From G965230065 sp965230065 (GTDB lineage Bacteria > Bacteroidota > Bacteroidia > Cytophagales > Cyclobacteriaceae), in assembly GCA_965230065.1 (NCBI GenBank), contig OZ245942.1:5766001-5830000 (forward strand): a stretch of DNA of 64,000 bases, read 5' to 3'. Shown piece by piece: positions 54,106 through 63,500 of the stretch. The notes under the pieces are model-generated. The model did not search any database, was not told where the DNA came from, and saw nothing but the letters and a program-made list of their open reading frames with translations. Position numbers and translations under genes: made by a program. The first letter of the stretch is position 1. The number at the start of each line of letters is the position of its first letter.

Positions 54106-54809
54106 TTACCTTTCTTTTTTCCAATCCTCAAAATCTGTTTTATTTTCTTCTGTAGTAAGAGGATACAGACCTATGATTGATCGGCCTTCAGAGATTTTTT
54201 CTGCCACATACGTTTCATAAAGTTCCATTTTCTGGGCTTCCTCAGCCACTTGATCGGCTAAATTTGCGGGTATTACCATTACTCCATCGTCATCACCGAC
54301 TACTACATCTCCGGGAAAAATGGCTACATCCCCACAACCAATAGGGACATTTACGTCTATGGCATGATTTAATGTTAAATTTGTTGGTGCCGAAGGGGTA
54401 TGATGAAAAGCAGGAAATGGCAATTTTGCAATATCGGCTGAGTCTCTGAATCCACCATCGGTAACAACTCCGGCAGCCCCACGAACCATTAGTCTGGTAA
54501 TCAGTAAAGATCCGGCAGATGCGGCCCTGGCACTTTTTCGGCTATCCATCACCAGTACAGCACCTTCCGGGCAGGTTTCTATGGCCACGCGCTGAGGGTG
54601 TTGAGGGTCTTTAAATACGGTAATTGGATTCAAATCTTCTCTGGCTGGTATGTACCTTAGCGTGAAAGCCTCACCGACCATAGTTGGTTTCCCTAATGCC
54701 AATGGCCTAACTCCTTGTATGAACTGATTTCGTAGCCCTATTTTAATAAAATGGTGGCTATTGTAGGAGTGCTTGTCTCTTTAAGTTGTTTTCTGGTTGC
54801 TGGTAACAT
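54106..54809 (-). pseudogene. RraA-family protein with a frameshift in the N-terminal part
   Basis: ATG at 54809: 'MLPATRKQLKETSTPTIATI' and 'LLK' run into a TAG (54738-54740), but a -1 shift there continues 'GLRNQFIQGVRPLALGKPTM' and 'VGEAFTLRYIPAREDLN' to 54106 with the RraA core 'RGAAGVVTDGGFRDSADIAK' and 'IGCGDVAIFPGDVVVGDDDG'. Full RraA relatives have about 230 residues in one frame, so one base is missing near 54745. RraA-like enzymes are oxaloacetate decarboxylases/4-hydroxy-4-methyl-2-oxoglutarate aldolases; here it may be a sugar-acid aldolase. A protein started at an internal TTG (54702) would lack the N-terminal helices. Confidence 0.8.
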
Positions 54810-54969
54810 ATGTACAATAAATTTTTAAACTGAACTGGCTTTTGGCCTGTTTCAAAACGAGTGGAAGTGCTATGTATACCGATTATTTCTTTTCTATGCT
54901 AAATTTTAAAATGCAAACTCGTAAATATACTATTAAGAAATGCTTCTTTCAGTGCCTTATAAGTAGGGA

Positions 54970-55030
54970 AGGCCAAACCTTTACCAGATTTTCCAAATGG
55001 CTCAGATTGATTCCAATTTCCGGCTGTTTT
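54970..55030 (+). repeat. Copy 2 of the degenerate 60-base repeat
   Basis: Partner of 49381-49440 (same orientation); lies between the TIM-barrel gene and RraA on the other strand. The rest of the 241-base spacer holds nothing recognised. Confidence 0.5.
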
Positions 55031-55050
55031 CTCATTTGAAAAAATATCCC

Positions 55051-55920
55051 TTATGTTCTTTTAGGAATAGAGAGTGATTTAAATTTTCGGGTCAGGTTCG
55101 TCAATGATTCTTCTACACCCATCCGTTCTAAAGAAGATGCGCCAACAAATCCCTGTACTTCTGTGTTATCAAGAATGACCCGCACATCTTCGGGCGTGTT
55201 TACAGGCCCTCCATGAGCCAGAAAAAAAACATCAGGGTTTACTTCTTTTCCGGCATCAATAATCTTTTGCGTGCGTTCAATGGCGTCGTCCATGGTACAG
55301 GTTGCCCCTACTACGCCTACTGAGCCTCCTACGGTAGTGCCAACATGCGCAATAATGGCATCTGCCCCGGCTTCAGCCATCTGTTTGGCTTCCTCTGGTT
55401 TGGCTACATAAACAATAGAGAATAGATCCATCTTGGTGGCCAGCCGAATCATTTCCACTTCTTTATCAAAACTCATCCCGGTTTCTTCCAGTACATTTCT
55501 GAAATGCCCGTCTACGATACAATGGGTTGGAAAATTATTCACACCAGAAAAGCCCATTTCTTTTACTTTTAATAAATGATGCCACATTCTCCGGCGAGGG
55601 TCAGAGCCATGCACGCCACAAATTACCGGGATTTCCTCCACCACCGGCAACACTTCAAACTCACCGATTTCCATAGCAACGGCATTGGCATCCCCATACG
55701 CCATTAAACCTGCGGTAGAGCCATGGCCCGACATGCGGAACCTTCCGGAATTGTAAATAATAATCAAATCAGCACCGCCTTTTTCAATAAATTTGGCAGA
55801 AATCCCTGTACCGGCACCTGCGGCAATGATGGCTTTATTTTGGTCTAAAGTATTTTGAAAACGATCTCTTACTTCTTGTTTTGTATAAGGGTTTCCCTTC
55901 CCTGTCCATGGGTTTGGCAT
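55051..55920 (-). CDS. Phosphoenolpyruvate-hydrolase-like TIM-barrel protein
   Basis: 289 aa. The PEP hydrolase/TIM-barrel signal transduction family (PF09370 type) is seen in 'AIIAAGAGTGISAKFIEKGG', 'LIIIYNSGRFRMSGHGSTAG', 'PVICGVHGSDPRRRMWHHLL', 'MGFSGVNNFPTHCIVDGHFR', 'IIAHVGTTVGGSVGVVGATC' and 'DVFFLAHGGPVNTPEDV'. Six bases separate it from the Tm-1-like gene; the two families are regular neighbours across bacteria and fungi. Likely a C-C bond hydrolase or lyase in sugar-acid breakdown. Confidence 0.88.
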   Translation of the reverse strand: MPNPWTGKGNPYTKQEVRDRFQNTLDQNKAIIAAGAGTGISAKFIEKGGADLIIIYNSGRFRMSGHGSTAGLMAYGDANAVAMEIGEFEVLPVVEEIPVICGVHGSDPRRRMWHHLLKVKEMGFSGVNNFPTHCIVDGHFRNVLEETGMSFDKEVEMIRLATKMDLFSIVYVAKPEEAKQMAEAGADAIIAHVGTTVGGSVGVVGATCTMDDAIERTQKIIDAGKEVNPDVFFLAHGGPVNTPEDVRVILDNTEVQGFVGASSLERMGVEESLTNLTRKFKSLSIPKRT

Positions 55921-55926
55921 AATCTT

Positions 55927-57159
55927 CTATTTTATATTTTTTTCAATCTGTTCCAATAAAACATTTACTAACATTTCAGCAAACTTTTCATCATTAATAT
56001 GGGCATCCACCTCAACCACCTTCACGTTTTCTTTAGCCTGTTCTTTTATTGTATCAAATAAAACCTGATTCGTTTCAGGGCGAAAAAACACACCACCTTC
56101 CGCGTCTATCTGGGATAAGCCTTTTTTGGGCAATAATATGGCGACTTGCCCAGTAGAGGGATTGAGCTTCTCCGTAAGCATTTTTCCCAACAACCTGTTT
56201 TCTTCTTCATTGGTGCGCATCAAGGTGACAATGGGTGCCCAACTGTAAAGGTCCCGGGATTTATATTGCTCAGGGACGGTATCCAGTTGAGAAAAGTTCA
56301 CCATATCCAGACAGCCTGGCACCACTACCTGCGGGATACCCATTTCAGTCGCCGCAGTCAAACGGTCGGTCCCTGCACTGCAAACGCCCCCACACAATTC
56401 ATCAGCCAGCTCAGTGGTGGTAATATCTAAAACGGCATCAAAAACCCTTTCTCGTATTAAAGATTCCATGGTTTTACCCCCTACCCCATTGGCATGAAAA
56501 GTGAAGACTTCGTAGCCCTGCTTTTTTAATAATTCACTGCATATTTCCACACAGGCATTAGTATTCCCAAACAGGCTGATGGCAATGCTTCCCGAGGTAT
56601 TCTTACCCTCAGAAAGGGTTACCCTGGCCATGGCACAAATAGCTACAGCGGCTTGTTGTATTGTTAGTTTCAGGATACTATTAAGTCCTGCCACATCAAC
56701 AATAGACGGCATCAAAGTAATATCTTTGCTCCCCATGAGCCGGGACAAATCTTTGCCTGCTAAAGTAGTAATGCAAAGCTTTGGCACTCCCAAAGATATT
56801 GTTTGCATGGCAGTAAGTGCTATGAAAGTTCCTGCCCCACCTCCCATTCCTATCACTGCCTTGATGCCCCCGTCAGCCATCAATTTACCTACAACTTTTG
56901 CTACTCCATCCCCCATTATTTTTACAGCCTCCCCCCGGTCGCCTGCTTTCCGTAAGTCTGTTATTGAATGCCCTGCTTCCAATGCCACCTGGTCTGATTC
57001 AATATCTACGGGGAAATGGGCGGTAGTTCCCATTACACCAGTGTTGATTGTACTTACCTTTTCCCCCTGGGCAAGTAGGCACTCACGGAGAAAGGCAAAT
57101 TCTTCGCCCTTGGTATCGAAACAACCAAGCATTAAAATGTATTTCTGGGGTACGGACAT
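55927..57159 (-). CDS. Tm-1-like ATP-binding protein (UPF0261)
   Basis: 410 aa. N-terminal domain 'ILMLGCFDTKGEEFAFLREC', 'VIGMGGGAGTFIALTAMQTI', 'VPKLCITTLAGKDLSRLMGS' and C-terminal 'FGNTNACVEICSELLKKQGY', 'FDAVLDITTTELADELCGGV', 'VVVPGCLDMVNFSQLDTVPE'. The family takes its name from the tomato Tm-1 resistance protein and binds ATP; with the PEP-hydrolase-like partner (6-base gap) it is thought to act on small carboxylates. Intact. Confidence 0.9.
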   Translation of the reverse strand: MSVPQKYILMLGCFDTKGEEFAFLRECLLAQGEKVSTINTGVMGTTAHFPVDIESDQVALEAGHSITDLRKAGDRGEAVKIMGDGVAKVVGKLMADGGIKAVIGMGGGAGTFIALTAMQTISLGVPKLCITTLAGKDLSRLMGSKDITLMPSIVDVAGLNSILKLTIQQAAVAICAMARVTLSEGKNTSGSIAISLFGNTNACVEICSELLKKQGYEVFTFHANGVGGKTMESLIRERVFDAVLDITTTELADELCGGVCSAGTDRLTAATEMGIPQVVVPGCLDMVNFSQLDTVPEQYKSRDLYSWAPIVTLMRTNEEENRLLGKMLTEKLNPSTGQVAILLPKKGLSQIDAEGGVFFRPETNQVLFDTIKEQAKENVKVVEVDAHINDEKFAEMLVNVLLEQIEKNIK

Positions 57160-57205
57160 ATTGCGCTGTCATCAGTTTACAGCAAAAATAGTATTTCAGT
57201 CTTGC

Positions 57206-58054
57206 TCACCTAAATAACTTTTTATAAAATTCCAGTCCTTCCTGTGCAAGTTCATCAGAACTATTGGCCAGTGGGCGCCAAATACATGTGGCTTTCGCTA
57301 TTTCTTCAGAAACGGCACCAAAGGTTTCTATCACGATAGCCCCATCATAGCCAATTTCATCCAAAGCGGTTTTGATACCTTTCCAGTCCAGATTCCCGGT
57401 ACCGGGCGTACCCCGGTCGCTTTCGTTGCCCTGGATGTGGCAAAGCAAATCTTTTCCTATTTTCCGGATGGAATCGGGGATGCTTTTTTCCTCTATATTG
57501 CCATGAAAAGTATCCAGCACGATTTTAATGTTGGTATGGTCTACTTCTTTTACCAACGAAAGTGCCTGATCTACTGTGTTTACCATATCGCTTTCAAAGC
57601 GGTTCAGTGGCTCTACACCTACCACCACACCATGATCGGAAGCTATAGCAGCTATCTGTTTCAGATTTTCTACACACCAGGCCCGCTCCTGTTCTTTCTG
57701 TTCTTCAGAAATGAACCTGGTTTTGCCTACGGCTGAGTAAACCGGGCCGCCAAAAATAGGACTGCCCATTTTTTCAGCTATCCTAATGCAGTCAATGATA
57801 TATTGTTTTCCATTTTCACGGATGGCCGGGTCTTCACTGGAAATATCACGATCGGCCCCAAAGGCACCACTGATGGTTACCCTGAGGCCCGCTTCGTTTG
57901 CCATTTCTTTCAATCGGTTCCAGTCAATCAGGTCTTTGTTCTCAACGGGTACTTCTATGATGTCGTAGCCCATTTCCTTGATTTTATGAACAAGGTCGAA
58001 GGATTGGGTGGTAAATGGGGAAACCCACAAAAAAGTGCTTACGCCAAATTGCAT
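57206..58054 (-). CDS. Sugar phosphate isomerase/epimerase (D-tagatose 3-epimerase type)
   Basis: 282 aa. TIM-barrel (AP endonuclease 2-like): 'FGVSTFLWVSPFTTQSFDLV', 'GYDIIEVPVENKDLIDW', 'FGGPVYSAVGKTRFISEEQK', then the metal-site residues: Glu in 'VVVGVEPLNRFESDMVNT', Asp in 'IKIVLDTFHGNIEEKSIPDS', His in 'LLCHIQGNESDRGTPGTG' and Glu in 'GAIVIETFGAVSEEI'. All four ligands are present. Uses free sugars or keto sugars as substrate. Next gene follows after 46 bases on the same strand. Confidence 0.9.
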   Translation of the reverse strand: MQFGVSTFLWVSPFTTQSFDLVHKIKEMGYDIIEVPVENKDLIDWNRLKEMANEAGLRVTISGAFGADRDISSEDPAIRENGKQYIIDCIRIAEKMGSPIFGGPVYSAVGKTRFISEEQKEQERAWCVENLKQIAAIASDHGVVVGVEPLNRFESDMVNTVDQALSLVKEVDHTNIKIVLDTFHGNIEEKSIPDSIRKIGKDLLCHIQGNESDRGTPGTGNLDWKGIKTALDEIGYDGAIVIETFGAVSEEIAKATCIWRPLANSSDELAQEGLEFYKKLFR

Positions 58055-58386
58055 GTTGTATGATTTTAAAAATACTTTTTACCGTTCTGTGTGGCACGGG
58101 GTCGCCCAGACAGACCGGGGTTTAGTTTGGTTTTGAAACTTATTAACTGATGTTAATCACAATTCCTCTAGTTCTTTATGCACTTGTTGTAATTAGCGTC
58201 AACTGCTTCAGCAATCCGATTTCGCAGTGAAGTCTTCTGCGGTAGATCTCACGTCATCGGAGGCAAGAGTCCCTGTGGGCGTGGGGTCTCGTTCCGAAGA
58301 CCCCACTAGTGCTCCATTCACTACGTTCTTATGCATTTGCACAGACTAGGAAGTCCGTGCTCCGGAGAACGGGCTTCCCAGCCCGT
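58055..58386. other. 332-base spacer with two perfect hairpins
   Basis: Contains GTGGGGTCT-CGTTCCGA-AGACCCCAC (58281-58306) and AACGGGCT-TCCC-AGCCCGTT (58368-58387, directly after the oxidoreductase stop). Neither has a T run; they look like small interspersed repeats or processing sites. GC-rich compared with the window; no gene. Confidence 0.55.
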
Positions 58387-59502
58387 TTACTCAAAATCGG
58401 GAATGCTGATTCTCTTACCATTGTTCATGGCTGATTCGTGTGCGCAAATACCGGCGCAGGTGTAGTTAGCGGCAAGGGCAGCATCAACAGCAGAGTCCCT
58501 GTTTTCTACAATGGCAGCCACAAATTCCTGTACCAAATGCGGGTGAGAGCCTCCGTGCCCGGCACCTTGCAGGAAGGAAACGTGGTTGGGGTCATCAATT
58601 TTTTCCCTTTTGGTGAAATGGGCGATTTCGTCAATCAGCAGTTCATCGGTATCGGGTACGTCTATTCTACGGGCATTTTCGCCCCCATCAAAAACTACGT
58701 GGGATTCATCCTGCAACTGCTCCCACTCAAAAGACATTTTGGTGCCGTACACATCATAACTTTCGCGATATTGACGCACCACATCAAACAAAGAACGGGT
58801 GGCTTCCGCAACCACATCAGAGTTTTTCAGGGTAAACGTAGCTGTTTCTACAGCGTAAGGCGCATTGTATCTTTTTGCCAGGTCTTCGCTCAGGCGGCCT
58901 GAACCATGACAAACCACAGATTCTGCTTTGGTATTGTTGATGCGCAACAAGGGGGAAATCGCATGCGTGCCATTCAGCATGGGGGGAAAACCTTTCCAGT
59001 ATTCTGCCCAGCCCGGCATGCTCATATCCTGTATGTGCGAACCGCGGACAAACTGTATTTTACCCAATTCTCCACTTTCGGCCAGTTTCAAACCATACAA
59101 AAATTCTCTTGTGTACAGGGCGGTTTCCATCATCATGTACACTTTGTTGGCCTTTCTTTTGGCTTCTACAATGGCTTTGCAATCTTCTACCGTCATAGCC
59201 ATGGGAATGGTGCAGGCCGTATGCTTATTGGCATTCAACGAAGCCAATGTCATGCGGGCATGGTCAGGCACAGGGGTAACTACATGGATGGCGTCCACAT
59301 CGTCTCTGCCCGGAACGTCTTCAAAGTTGGTAAAGCAGAGGTTTCTGTCCAGGTTAAACCGGGTGGCCAGTTCATCAATGGTTTTCTCATTACGGGTACA
59401 AATGCCAACCGCTTTGATATTGGGATGCTGCTGATAAATGGAGATAAATTCTTTTCCAAATCCCATTCCTACAATAACTACGGTGATTTTTTTATCGCTC
59501 AT
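58387..59502 (-). CDS. Gfo/Idh/MocA-family oxidoreductase
   Basis: 371 aa. NAD(P)-binding Rossmann motif near the N-terminus ('VVIVGMGFGKEFISIYQQHP'), the substrate-domain signature 'IHVVTPVPDHARMTLASLNA' and 'KVYMMMETALYTREFLYGLK', with 'HIQDMSMPGWAEYWKGFPPM' and a His-rich end 'LQGAGHGGSHPHLVQEFVAA'. Oxidises or reduces a sugar or inositol derivative; substrate not determinable. Follows the ThuA gene (117 bases) in the same transcript direction. Confidence 0.9.
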   Translation of the reverse strand: MSDKKITVVIVGMGFGKEFISIYQQHPNIKAVGICTRNEKTIDELATRFNLDRNLCFTNFEDVPGRDDVDAIHVVTPVPDHARMTLASLNANKHTACTIPMAMTVEDCKAIVEAKRKANKVYMMMETALYTREFLYGLKLAESGELGKIQFVRGSHIQDMSMPGWAEYWKGFPPMLNGTHAISPLLRINNTKAESVVCHGSGRLSEDLAKRYNAPYAVETATFTLKNSDVVAEATRSLFDVVRQYRESYDVYGTKMSFEWEQLQDESHVVFDGGENARRIDVPDTDELLIDEIAHFTKREKIDDPNHVSFLQGAGHGGSHPHLVQEFVAAIVENRDSAVDAALAANYTCAGICAHESAMNNGKRISIPDFE

Positions 59503-59619
59503 GTTTGTGGTTGTATTATTAGGTTATGTATGCAAATTATTTTCTAATATGATAAAACTTACCCGAGGACTGTGTCCTCACAGACCACTTTGTCCTGGAC
59601 ACAAACCGGGGGGGGTGGG

Positions 59620-60375
59620 TCATTTAGCTGCCCATTTGACCGCATTGCGCAAAAGCCGCTGGTATTGCGGAAGATCATGCGAGGCGGCATCGTGCCCCAA
59701 TGCAATGCCCACGATGCGTGCCTTCGGATTTTTTATTACAAAAACGGAAGGAAAACTTTCGTCTGAACCTTCCTGCCTGGCTTCGGCCAAAATTTCAATA
59801 CCTGGCCCGGCAGGGTCTACCTTGTAGTAATAAAGTTCATCGTCTAAAGAAAAGTTTTTCACGCCTTTGGTGATGGGATGCTTCTTCATAATATTAACAT
59901 TAAACATTCCATATTTATCGTGGCCACGGGAACCACCGCTGACCAATTGTTGATTGTATTCAGGCCAGTCTTTCCAGTTATACCAAAGGGCGGCATGACC
60001 CAGCACCAAACCATTACCAGCATTCACAAAATCAAAAATCGCTTTCCGTACTTCAGGGTTACTGATGGGCTGGTTATTAACAAGGTACAGCACATCAATA
60101 TCCGGCAGGTAGGCCGCGATTGAATCGGTATTGTCGGTATAAGTCACGGTGGCAAGGCCATCGTTTTCCAGGGTCATGGCATCGGCTTGTTTGTACCATG
60201 TATCGAAATCGTGGGAAGAGCCACCGCCCACGATGAGGGTACGAATGCTTTTCGCTTTCTTTTCGGTAAATGTAAATCCGCTTAGGAGGAAAATTGCACT
60301 CACTGTAATTGAGAGAAGAACAAGCACAAGGAGGCCTGATAGTTTGGTAGTTTTTATTTTAGGCATTGATTTCAT
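59620..60375 (-). CDS. ThuA-domain protein, membrane-anchored
   Basis: 251 aa. N-terminal hydrophobic segment 'LSGLLVLVLLSITVSAIFLL' (13-32) anchors or exports it; the ThuA (glutamine-amidotransferase-like) fold follows: 'RTLIVGGGSSHDFDTWYKQA', 'LPDIDVLYLVNNQPISNPEV', 'GLVLGHAALWYNWKDWPEYN', 'KHPITKGVKNFSLDDELYYY' and 'GIALGHDAASHDLPQYQRLL'. ThuA proteins act on 3-keto-sugars in known cases (trehalose utilisation). Spacer upstream (60376-60569) is GC-richer and holds a weak dyad GGGACGCAACATCCC. Confidence 0.88.
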   Translation of the reverse strand: MKSMPKIKTTKLSGLLVLVLLSITVSAIFLLSGFTFTEKKAKSIRTLIVGGGSSHDFDTWYKQADAMTLENDGLATVTYTDNTDSIAAYLPDIDVLYLVNNQPISNPEVRKAIFDFVNAGNGLVLGHAALWYNWKDWPEYNQQLVSGGSRGHDKYGMFNVNIMKKHPITKGVKNFSLDDELYYYKVDPAGPGIEILAEARQEGSDESFPSVFVIKNPKARIVGIALGHDAASHDLPQYQRLLRNAVKWAAK

Positions 60376-60569
60376 GGGTGAAGTTTAAATAAATTTTAAT
60401 TCAGTAATTCCGCAAAAAACAAAAAAACCTGTCTTGCCGCACCTGTTGCGCCCACCGTGTAGTTTCCAGCCGGGACGCAACATCCCGTGTTTAATGAACA
60501 GAATAGTCTTTAAGCATGGGATGCCGTAGTTCCACTATGGGAATAAATCCGGCAAAACATTTCTGTATT

Positions 60570-63500
60570 TTATAAACTCTCAGCACCGGTTACTGTCATG
60601 ATGCCGTTCATCATGCGCCAATGGCCGGGGAAAGTACATACAAAAGGATATTCCCCGGGTACATCGGGTGCAGTAAACTTTAAAGTATAAATCTCTCCGG
60701 GATTCAGTAATTTGGTAGCATGTAACACTTCAGGAACATCTGGCACATAATTTTTCTGCGCGGCTTTTGGATCTCTTACCATCGCATCGGCAGCCAAACC
60801 TACTGTTTCCAAAGCCCCTTGTGCAACAATCAGCAGGTTGTGTTGCATGCCATCGGTGTTTTCAAATTCAATAATTACTTCCTGTCCAGCCTGCACAGTA
60901 AATGACTCTTTATCATACTTCATCATATCAGGCACTACCTTGACATTAATAGTTACCGCGTCTGAACGCTGTTGTTTACCTTGCTGATTCCCAGCACCTT
61001 TTCCGGCAGCTAAAGCCTTCAGTGCTTCCTCAGATTGCAGCTCCAGCATGGCCTTTTGCAAATTGGCCCTCAGGCGAAAATCGCCTTCATAACTACCAAT
61101 TTTATCCTCATTATCAAAATCGTATCCCATGCGAATAGCACCTCCAAGAGGCTGCTCAAACCAGGAAACGGCTTTGCCTTTTGCTACCTGTTCACTGTTT
61201 ACTTCAAGTGTGATTTCACCATCTTTTGCCAACCTGCCCATTACTTCAAATTTTTCAGGCAGGGCTTTGGAAGAAACTGCCTTGTAGGTTTTGCCGTTTT
61301 GGTGTACCTCCAAGTTCAACTTCCCTTTTTCAATAAACAAGGCATATCCATTGTTTTTTCCACCCTGGGCCATAATTACGCCTTCTGGTTCCCGATCTCC
61401 CCACTGGGCAATAGAGGCTTTCACTACTATTTCTTTTTTACTCACATCCACAGGGAAAGGCAACGCGCCCCTTCTGGGAAGTTCATACACTTCCTGGTTC
61501 AGTGCCAATTCCATTTGGTTTGTGAAAGCACTCTTTTGTGATACAGTAGCGTTTTCTGAAGCTGCCAAAAAGCCATCGGTATGGGTAACAGCCGCTGCAA
61601 ACAAGGCTTTTCTAAGCCAGGCATCTTTCAGGTTTTCGGTTTGCTGACTGGCCTCAAATATTTGTTCACCAATTTCATTAGAAGTAGGAAACTCTGCCAA
61701 AGCCAGCAATGTATTCATGCGAACATTCAGATCAGGGTCATTGATCAGTCCGTTTTTCTGTATGGCATCCAGGCTTTGCTGATTACGGGGCAATACGCTT
61801 ACCGCTGCTTTCCGAACGCCGGCGGCGGGATGAGACAAGGCTTTCATGGCAGCATCCAAGGCTTCTTCATTTGAGCCCAATGTACCTAAACCGTGTAATG
61901 TCCACAGAGCGTGTACTGCCGGACTGTTTAAGCCAATCTCATCTACTTCCTGGTTATTAATAATTTCAATCAGGCCTGGAATCGCTGAAGCGTCTTTATT
62001 TTCTACCAAAAGTCGCTGGGCCGTCATCCGCCAGAACATGTTGTCGTTTTCCAATGCATCGAGTAAGCCGGGCGTATCATCTTTAGACAATGTAATTGGC
62101 TTGTAGACTGGGGCGTCCCTGTAAACAACCCGGTAAATGCGCCCATGATTAACATCACGCAGCGGGCTGATGAAGGCATTGCCCTGCCCGTGGGGCTGTT
62201 CAGTAAAAGGCAGTACCATTTCAGAAGGAGCTTGGCGAGGCACAAACACATTGTGCTGGATGATAAAATTGTACCAATCAGCTACCCAAACGGCGCCATC
62301 CGGACCTACCTGGGCCTGAACAGGCCCAAACCATTCGTCAGAACTGGCCATCAAATTCCAGCCGTCTTTTTCCTGAAAGCCTGCCCCATCCGGTTCAATA
62401 ATGGCATTGTGTACCACCCTCACCGTAGGTTCCGTAACAAACGCGACGCGGTTCCAGTAGTGTTTGGGGAAGCTTCGGGCGGTATACAAATGATGCCCGG
62501 CGGCGGCAGTAAACCCACCCACTACATCTACCTGCCTGAGGTTGGGTGTCATGGCGTGTACATCGTAGTGCCCGTCTATTTTTTGGATAGGATTTACCTG
62601 AAAATCGAACTGGGTTTCAGAAGAAGCCTGCGCGCTTAATTCGGGCATGGTACGCAGCATGTACTGGGCTGGCATGGAATAAAAGGCGGAGTGGGTATTG
62701 TTGGCGGTGGAAATAAACACATTGTTGTCTTCAGAGAAACCCAGGCCCCAGGTGTTGTTGCTGGAATTGGCCAGGTATTCAAAGCGGTACCCCGCCGGAT
62801 CACTACCATCGGGATAAAAGCGGTAAATGCCTTGTCTGAAGCTTAAACTTTTTCCTTCTATCTCTCCTTCAAAACCAGAATAGCCCAGTACCCCCCAAAC
62901 CTTGTTATCAAAACCATACTGTAAATTAGAAGGCCCGGCATGGGTATCATTTTTTCCCCAACCGCTAATGATATTCTGGCGAATATCAGCCTTATCATCC
63001 CCATCGGTATCTTTCATGAAAACAAAGTTGGGGGCCATGGAAACAATCACCCCATCATTGGCAAATACCATGCTGGTAGGAATATTTAAACTATCGGCAA
63101 AAACGGTAAATTTATCGGCTTTTCCATCCCCATCGGTATCTTCGCAAATTTTTATGCGGTCATTGGCAGCCCCGTCGGTTTCCAGAAAAGTATTGGGGTA
63201 ATCTACCGATTCTACAATCCACAAACGCCCTTTTTCATCCCAGGCCATGGCAATGGGGTTGGTGATGTCGGGTTCGGCAGCAAAAAGCTCAATTTCAAAA
63301 TCTACAGGCACCTGTATCAGTTTCTGCGATTCTTCGGGAGCAAGCGCCTCCTGCATTTTCGGTACTACATGCCGTTCAGTAAATTTTGAAATTGTGGAAT
63401 CATAAATACTGACATCAGGAATTTGTAAAGAATCTATTTGCGATTGCACCTGCTCGCCAATGGCCCAGAAGATGCCATTATTTACCAATTGTAAAAACCC

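Noticed and set aside
12998..54740. Stop-codon recoding (TAA as sense)
   Set aside because: The replaced residues differ from gene to gene (Lys, Ser, Tyr), intact genes end normally at TAA, and some lesions are frameshifts.
58438..59547. Long plus-strand open frames (154, 213 and 168 codons)
   Set aside because: Antisense to the Gfo/Idh/MocA gene, three overlapping frames at once, poor composition.
61035..63201. Plus-strand open frames over the large cupredoxin gene
   Set aside because: Antisense shadows of a well-conserved multidomain protein.
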